A stretch of DNA of 17,053 nt from Pseudomonadota bacterium (GTDB taxonomy: Bacteria; Pseudomonadota; Gammaproteobacteria; Xanthomonadales; Rhodanobacteraceae), in NCBI GenBank assembly GCA_023430685.1, contig JAEYZH010000158.1:1-17053 (forward strand), written 5' to 3'. The notes under the pieces are model-generated. The model had not been told where the DNA came from. It saw only the letters and a program-made list of their open reading frames with translations, and searched no databases. A program made the position numbers and the translations under genes. Every line of letters begins with the position of its first letter. Within the stretch, counting starts at the first letter, position 1. Positions 13,479-17,053 of this stretch are shown in pieces.

Positions 13479-14471
13479 GTGAGAGAAGCACCCACCGAAG
13501 CCCACGTCTCCCTCCGGCTCGGCAAGCTGTCGGCGCTGCGCGAGGCGATCGGCCGCGCCGTCGTCGGTCAGCACGAAGTCGTCGAGCAACTCCTGATCGG
13601 CCTGCTCGCGGGCGGGCACTGCCTGCTCGAGGGCGTGCCGGGGCTCGGCAAGACGCTGCTCGTGCGCTCGCTCGGGGAGGCCCTGGCGCTCGAATTCCGG
13701 CGCATCCAGTTCACGCCCGACCTGATGCCGAGCGACATCGTCGGCACCGAGATCCTCGAGGAGGACCACGGCACCGGCAAGCGCTACTTCAAGTTCCAGC
13801 AGGGCCCGGTGTTCACGAACCTGCTGCTCGCGGACGAGCTCAACCGCACGCCGCCGAAGACGCAGTCCGCGCTGCTCGAGGCGATGCAGGAACGCACGAT
13901 CAGCTACGCGGGCACCACCCACGTGCTGCCGCGCCCGTTCTTCGTGCTCGCGACGCAGAATCCGCTCGAGCAGGCGGGCACCTATCCGCTGCCGGAGGCG
14001 CAACTCGACCGCTTCCTGCTGCACGTCCGGGTCGACTACCCGGACGAGGCGGAGGAGCGCGCGATCATCGAGCAGACCACGGGTCGCGCCGCCGCGCGCA
14101 TCGATCCGGTGATGTCAGGCGACGAAGTCATCGCGTTGCAGGACCTCGTGCGCGAGGTACATGTCGGCGAGGAACTGCTCGCGTGGATCACGCGCCTCGT
14201 GCGCGCGACGCGCCCGCAGGCGAGCACGACCGCCGAGGTGCGCGACTGGGTGCGCTGGGGCGCCGGCCCGCGCGCAGGCCAGTCGCTGGTACTCGCGGCC
14301 AAGGCGCGCGCGCTGATCCATGGGCGCCTCGCGGCGACGCGCGAAGACGTGCACGCGCTCGCCGCACCGGTGCTGCGCCATCGCCTGCTGCTCTCGTTCG
14401 CGGCGGAAGCCGAGCAGCGCAGCAGCGACGACGTCGTCGCGGCGCTGCTGCGCGCGATGCCCGCGCCGTAG
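13479..14471 (+). CDS. MoxR family AAA+ ATPase
   Basis: A 330-residue MoxR-type AAA+ ATPase. VVGQHEVVEQLLIGLLAGGHCLLEG opens the core domain; Walker A is GVPGLGKT (52-59), Walker B is LLLADELNR (115-123), sensor 1 is ATQNP (158-162), and the EAQLDRF block (173-179) and a C-terminal lid follow. MoxR ATPases work as chaperones with vWA-domain partners in metal-cofactor insertion or membrane-complex maturation in the cytosol. The start is taken as GTG 13479, which has GAAGGA 6 nt upstream; an in-frame ATG at 13404 would add 25 Pro/Arg-rich residues not typical of the family and has no good ribosome site. DUF4159 precedes it and DUF58 follows after ~300 bp. The TAG stop is again preceded by G and followed by GGGG. 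Confidence 0.93.
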   Translation: MREAPTEAHVSLRLGKLSALREAIGRAVVGQHEVVEQLLIGLLAGGHCLLEGVPGLGKTLLVRSLGEALALEFRRIQFTPDLMPSDIVGTEILEEDHGTGKRYFKFQQGPVFTNLLLADELNRTPPKTQSALLEAMQERTISYAGTTHVLPRPFFVLATQNPLEQAGTYPLPEAQLDRFLLHVRVDYPDEAEERAIIEQTTGRAAARIDPVMSGDEVIALQDLVREVHVGEELLAWITRLVRATRPQASTTAEVRDWVRWGAGPRAGQSLVLAAKARALIHGRLAATREDVHALAAPVLRHRLLLSFAAEAEQRSSDDVVAALLRAMPAP

Positions 14472-14768
14472 GGGCGACGCCGTGCGGAGCGCCACGCTGG
14501 GACGCCTGAACCACGAAGGACGCGAAGAAGGGGAAGGAAGGGCATCTTCCTCCCGGGTTCCGCGCCAGGTCCATCGCTGGCGTGCACGCATGCGTTGCGC
14601 TGCCCGGATCGAGGCACCCATTGATGCGCCGCATGCGCGAACGCGAATGTGCGCACGATCGCGAAGCACGGCCGCGATGCGTCCCGCCCAGGCGCTGCAT
14701 TCTCGTCCTTCGTGTTCCTCGTGTCCTTCGTATTCCACGCTTTCGGCATCCGACCCGGCTTCATCCGC
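14472..14768. other. 297-bp gap between MoxR and DUF58 genes with an inverted pair of ACGAAGGAC-type arrays
   Basis: No gene is seen. Array units lie at 14508-14542 (CCACGAAGGACGCGAAGAAG) and, in inverse orientation, at 14701-14737, where the complement reads ACGAAGGAC-ACGAGGAAC-ACGAAGGAC, a 9-base period. The 158 bp between the arms show nothing recognisable. The first bases after the MoxR stop (GTAGGGGCGACGCC) resemble the head of a degenerate GTAG repeat. The gap is unusual inside an otherwise tightly packed MoxR-DUF58-BatA unit. Confidence 0.6.
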
Positions 14769-15695
14769 ATGCAACCCGCCCTGATCCCGCCCGACGTGCG
14801 CGCTCGTTTGCGCGACCTGCGGCTCTCGGTGCGCCATGCGGCCGCGGGAGACGGGCTCGGACAGCACTCGAGCCGCAGTCGCGGTGCCGGGCTCGAGTTC
14901 GCGCAGTACCGCGCGTACGAGCCAGGCGACGAGCCGCGTCGCATCGACTGGAAACTGTTCGCGCGGTCGGACCGCTACTTCGTGCGCGAGGCCGAGCGCG
15001 ACAGTCCGCTGGTCGCGTGGATCCTCGTCGATGCGACCGCTTCGATGCGCCAGTCCGACCTCGCGCGGCCGGGCTGGTCCAAGCTCGACGCCGCGCGCAC
15101 GCTCGCGGCCTGCGTGGTCGAACTCGCATTGCGCCAGGGCGACCGCTTCGGCCTCGTGATCGTCGGCGGCGGTTTTCCGCGCGTGATCCCAGTCGCCGCC
15201 GGCGCGCGCCAGCGCGATCGGTGCCTGCTCGAGCTCGCGCGCTGCAGCGCAACCGGCAGCTGGCCGCCCGAACCCGTGATGCGTGTGTTGTGGGAACGCA
15301 TCGCGCCTGCGTCGCTGGTCGTGTGTGCGTCCGACTTCTTCGACGAGGCCGCGATCGACCTCGTCGATCGCTTCGCGCGTGCGCGCCGCGACGTCGCCAG
15401 CGTGCAACTGCTCGGCGCCGACGAACGCGACTTCCCGTTCACGGGCGGACACCGCTTCATCGACCCGGAGTCGGGAGACGAGAAGCGTGTCGAAGCCGCT
15501 GCCGTCCGCGATGACTTCCTCGCGCGCTTCGGCGCGATGCGCGCGGCGCTCGCGCGCCGCTTCGGCGCGGCCGGGATCCGCCACGTCGAACACCTGCTCG
15601 ACGAACCGGTCGACGCGCCGTTGCAGCGACTGTTCGGTGCTCGCACGGCAACGCCGCCGGCTCACTCGGGCGCTTCGACCCGGGCCGCGCGATGA
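14769..15695 (+). CDS. DUF58 domain protein (vWA-like partner of MoxR)
   Basis: A 308-residue DUF58 protein. The signature FAQYRAYEPGDEPRRIDWK (44-62) is complete and runs on through LFARSDRYFVREAERD. It leads into a vWA-like fold whose metal-site motif reads DATAS (88-92, ILVDATASMRQSD), followed by strands FGLVIVGGGF and SLVVCASDFFDE. DUF58 proteins partner MoxR ATPases, probably through this vWA-like domain. No membrane segment is visible, unlike many longer DUF58 proteins. ATG 14769 starts directly at the family N-terminus (LIPPDVRARLRDLRLSVRHA); the frame is open 40 codons further up, across the repeat array, which is rejected. No ribosome site is visible. The stop overlaps the next start as ATGA, so BatA is translationally coupled. 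Confidence 0.9.
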   Translation: MQPALIPPDVRARLRDLRLSVRHAAAGDGLGQHSSRSRGAGLEFAQYRAYEPGDEPRRIDWKLFARSDRYFVREAERDSPLVAWILVDATASMRQSDLARPGWSKLDAARTLAACVVELALRQGDRFGLVIVGGGFPRVIPVAAGARQRDRCLLELARCSATGSWPPEPVMRVLWERIAPASLVVCASDFFDEAAIDLVDRFARARRDVASVQLLGADERDFPFTGGHRFIDPESGDEKRVEAAAVRDDFLARFGAMRAALARRFGAAGIRHVEHLLDEPVDAPLQRLFGARTATPPAHSGASTRAAR

Positions 15696-16864
15696 ACGTC
15701 GCGCTGCTCGTTCCCGCCGCGCTGTTCGCCCTCGCCGCGATCGCGCTTCCGATCCTGCTGCACCTGGTCCGGCGCGTCGAGCTGCATGCGGTCGAGTTCG
15801 CGGCGCTGCGCTGGATCTCCGCACGCGTGCCGCCGCGTCGCCGCATCCGCGTCGAGCGTCCCTGGCTGCTGCTGCTGCGCGCGTTGCTGGTCGCGTTGCT
15901 GGTCATGCTGCTCGGCCAGCCGGTTCTGCTGGCGATCGCGCCCGCGTCGCCGCCACGCGTGTTCGTCGCGCCCGGTGTCGAACGAGCGGCAGCGCTGGCC
16001 ACGATCGGAAGCGAAGGCGCACAGGCACACTGGCTCGCGCCGGGGTTCCCGTCGCTGGACGAACCGATGCCGAGCGGCGCGGTTCCGGTCGCGAGCCTCT
16101 TGCGCGAAGCCGATGAAGGGCTGGCGGCCGGAGCGACGCTGCGCGTGGTGGTCCCGCGCGAGCTCGGTGGACTCGATGGCGAGCGCGTGAGACTCGCGCA
16201 CGCGGTCGACTGGCGCGTCGTCGATGGCCGTTCGCCCGTCGGCGAGGCGCCCGCGCGCGCGCCGATCCGCATCGCGCTGCGCCATGACGCGGACGACACC
16301 GCATCGCCGCGCTGGTTGCGCGCCGCCGTCGCCGCGTGGAACCAGCGCGAGCCCGGCCGCTACGTGCTCGACGAGGCCACGATGCAAGTACCGATCGCTG
16401 ACGGCACGCGCTGGCTCGCCTGGCTGTCCGCGCAGGCGCCCGCCGCAGTCGACGAGTGGATCGCGCAGGGTGGCACGGCCCTGCGCGTCGAACAGGACGA
16501 TCAGCGAGGCGACGTGCTCTGGCGCGATGCGCAGGCGCGCGTGCTCGCGCGCACTCTCGCGGTCGGGCAGGGGCGCGTGATCGCGTTGCCTGGTGCGCTC
16601 GCGCCGGAAGCGGTGCCGTTGCTGCTCGACGCGGACTTCCCGATGCGGCTGCTGGCCGCATTCGAAGGCGCGATCGTGCCACCCGCCCGCGCGGCGGCCG
16701 ATGCGGCGCAGCCGCTCGAACGGAATGCGGCTGCGTCACGCGCGAACGGCACGATGTTCTCCGGGGCCCGTCCGCTCGATGCCTGGCTCGCCTTGCTCGC
16801 GGCCGCGCTGTTCCTCGTCGAGCGCCTCGTCGCGACGGCGCGCCCGACCGGGCGCAACGCATGA
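15692..16864 (+). CDS. BatA-type N-terminal aerotolerance-regulator membrane protein
   Basis: A 390-residue inner-membrane protein. The first ~80 residues are the BatA N-terminal module: TM1 (~3-25, ALFALAAIALPILLHLVRR), the basic loop VEFAALRWISARVPPRRRIRVERPW, and TM2 (~57-80, LLLLRALLVALLVMLLGQPVLL). A ~280-residue soluble domain follows, then a third membrane segment near the C-terminus (~363-382, LDAWLALLAAALFLVERLV). The soluble part lacks an obvious vWA DxSxS motif; late in it GQGRVIALPGALAPEAVPLLLDADF resembles the closing part of large BatA/DUF4159-associated membrane proteins. Such proteins anchor MoxR/vWA complexes at the membrane. It overlaps DUF58 (ATGA at 15692) and the next gene (ATGA at 16861), showing a coupled operon. 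Confidence 0.85.
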   Translation: MNVALLVPAALFALAAIALPILLHLVRRVELHAVEFAALRWISARVPPRRRIRVERPWLLLLRALLVALLVMLLGQPVLLAIAPASPPRVFVAPGVERAAALATIGSEGAQAHWLAPGFPSLDEPMPSGAVPVASLLREADEGLAAGATLRVVVPRELGGLDGERVRLAHAVDWRVVDGRSPVGEAPARAPIRIALRHDADDTASPRWLRAAVAAWNQREPGRYVLDEATMQVPIADGTRWLAWLSAQAPAAVDEWIAQGGTALRVEQDDQRGDVLWRDAQARVLARTLAVGQGRVIALPGALAPEAVPLLLDADFPMRLLAAFEGAIVPPARAAADAAQPLERNAAASRANGTMFSGARPLDAWLALLAAALFLVERLVATARPTGRNA

Positions 16865-17053
16865 ACCACGATCCGCAACTCGCAAGCCTGCATCGGCGCG
16901 CGCTGCAGCGGCGAGTCGCGATCGTGCTCGCGTGCGCGCTGCCGCCACTCGCGGCGGTCGTGGCGATCTGCGCGTTGCGCGCGTCGATCGCAGCCGCCGG
17001 CGCGCTCGCGATCGCCGGCATCGCGGTCACCGCATCGGTTGCCTGGCGCGCGG
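16861..17053 (+). CDS. Membrane protein, N-terminal part (truncated by window end)
   Basis: The start ATG overlaps the BatA stop as ATGA. The 64 readable residues begin MNHDPQLASLHRRALQRR, a soluble basic stretch, then two closely spaced hydrophobic segments (~19-40 and ~44-63, VAIVLACALPPLAAVVAIC and IAAAGALAIAGIAVTASVA). This is the expected topology of a two-helix N-terminal anchor. I do not recognise the family from this fragment. Position makes it the next member of the MoxR-DUF58-BatA unit. Confidence 0.75.
   Translation, partial: MNHDPQLASLHRRALQRRVAIVLACALPPLAAVVAICALRASIAAAGALAIAGIAVTASVAWRA

Noticed and set aside
12495..14024. 509-codon open frame on the minus strand
   Set aside because: Antisense to DUF4159 and MoxR, with no recognisable domain; it reads through the heptamer repeats.
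14115..15824. 569-codon open frame on the minus strand
   Set aside because: Antisense to MoxR and DUF58; composition is shadow-like.

Overview
The window is GC-rich DNA from a Gram-negative bacterium, most likely a gammaproteobacterium of the Lysobacterales (Xanthomonadales), perhaps Rhodanobacteraceae or a relative. The support is an LpxH-type phosphatase of lipid A metabolism, an AlaA-type aminotransferase, GTAG-headed palindromes like those known from xanthomonads, heptamer repeat arrays between genes, and a secreted delta-60 repeat protein ending in a short motif that resembles one recalled from this order. The taxonomic call is inference; no rRNA or marker gene is present.

Left third (1-5100): the 3' end of a large secreted tandem-95/Ig-like repeat protein; a convergent LpxH-like metallophosphoesterase; a compact AbrB-Doc toxin-antitoxin pair with its own AT-rich promoter/operator; then a leftward series of an NlpC/P60 cell-wall hydrolase, an aldo/keto reductase, and (further right) an aminotransferase with an SGNH hydrolase. 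The TAG stop codons of the reductase and the SGNH hydrolase lie inside GTAG-headed REP-like palindromes.

Middle (5086-9410): the aminotransferase and rsgA (ribosome assembly GTPase) diverge around a perfect GGGCTGA heptamer array. rsgA is followed by a secreted delta-60 beta-propeller-like protein and by a 400-bp gene-free stretch holding a degenerate duplicated element.

Right (9411-17053): one rightward gene train: a TldD-family metalloprotease with a twin-arginine signal, a TldE/PmbA partner without a signal, a DUF4159 protein with a Tat-like N-terminus, a MoxR AAA+ ATPase, a DUF58 (vWA-like) protein, a BatA-type membrane protein, and the start of another membrane protein. The last three genes overlap by ATGA. 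MoxR, DUF58 and BatA genes commonly travel together as a chaperone/metal-insertion-like module. Coupling to an apparently exported TldD/TldE pair suggests a cell-envelope protein maturation or peptide-processing system whose substrate is unknown. This is the most interesting part of the window. Three of its gene junctions carry inverted pairs of short-period repeat arrays, and one arm has entered the DUF4159 reading frame.
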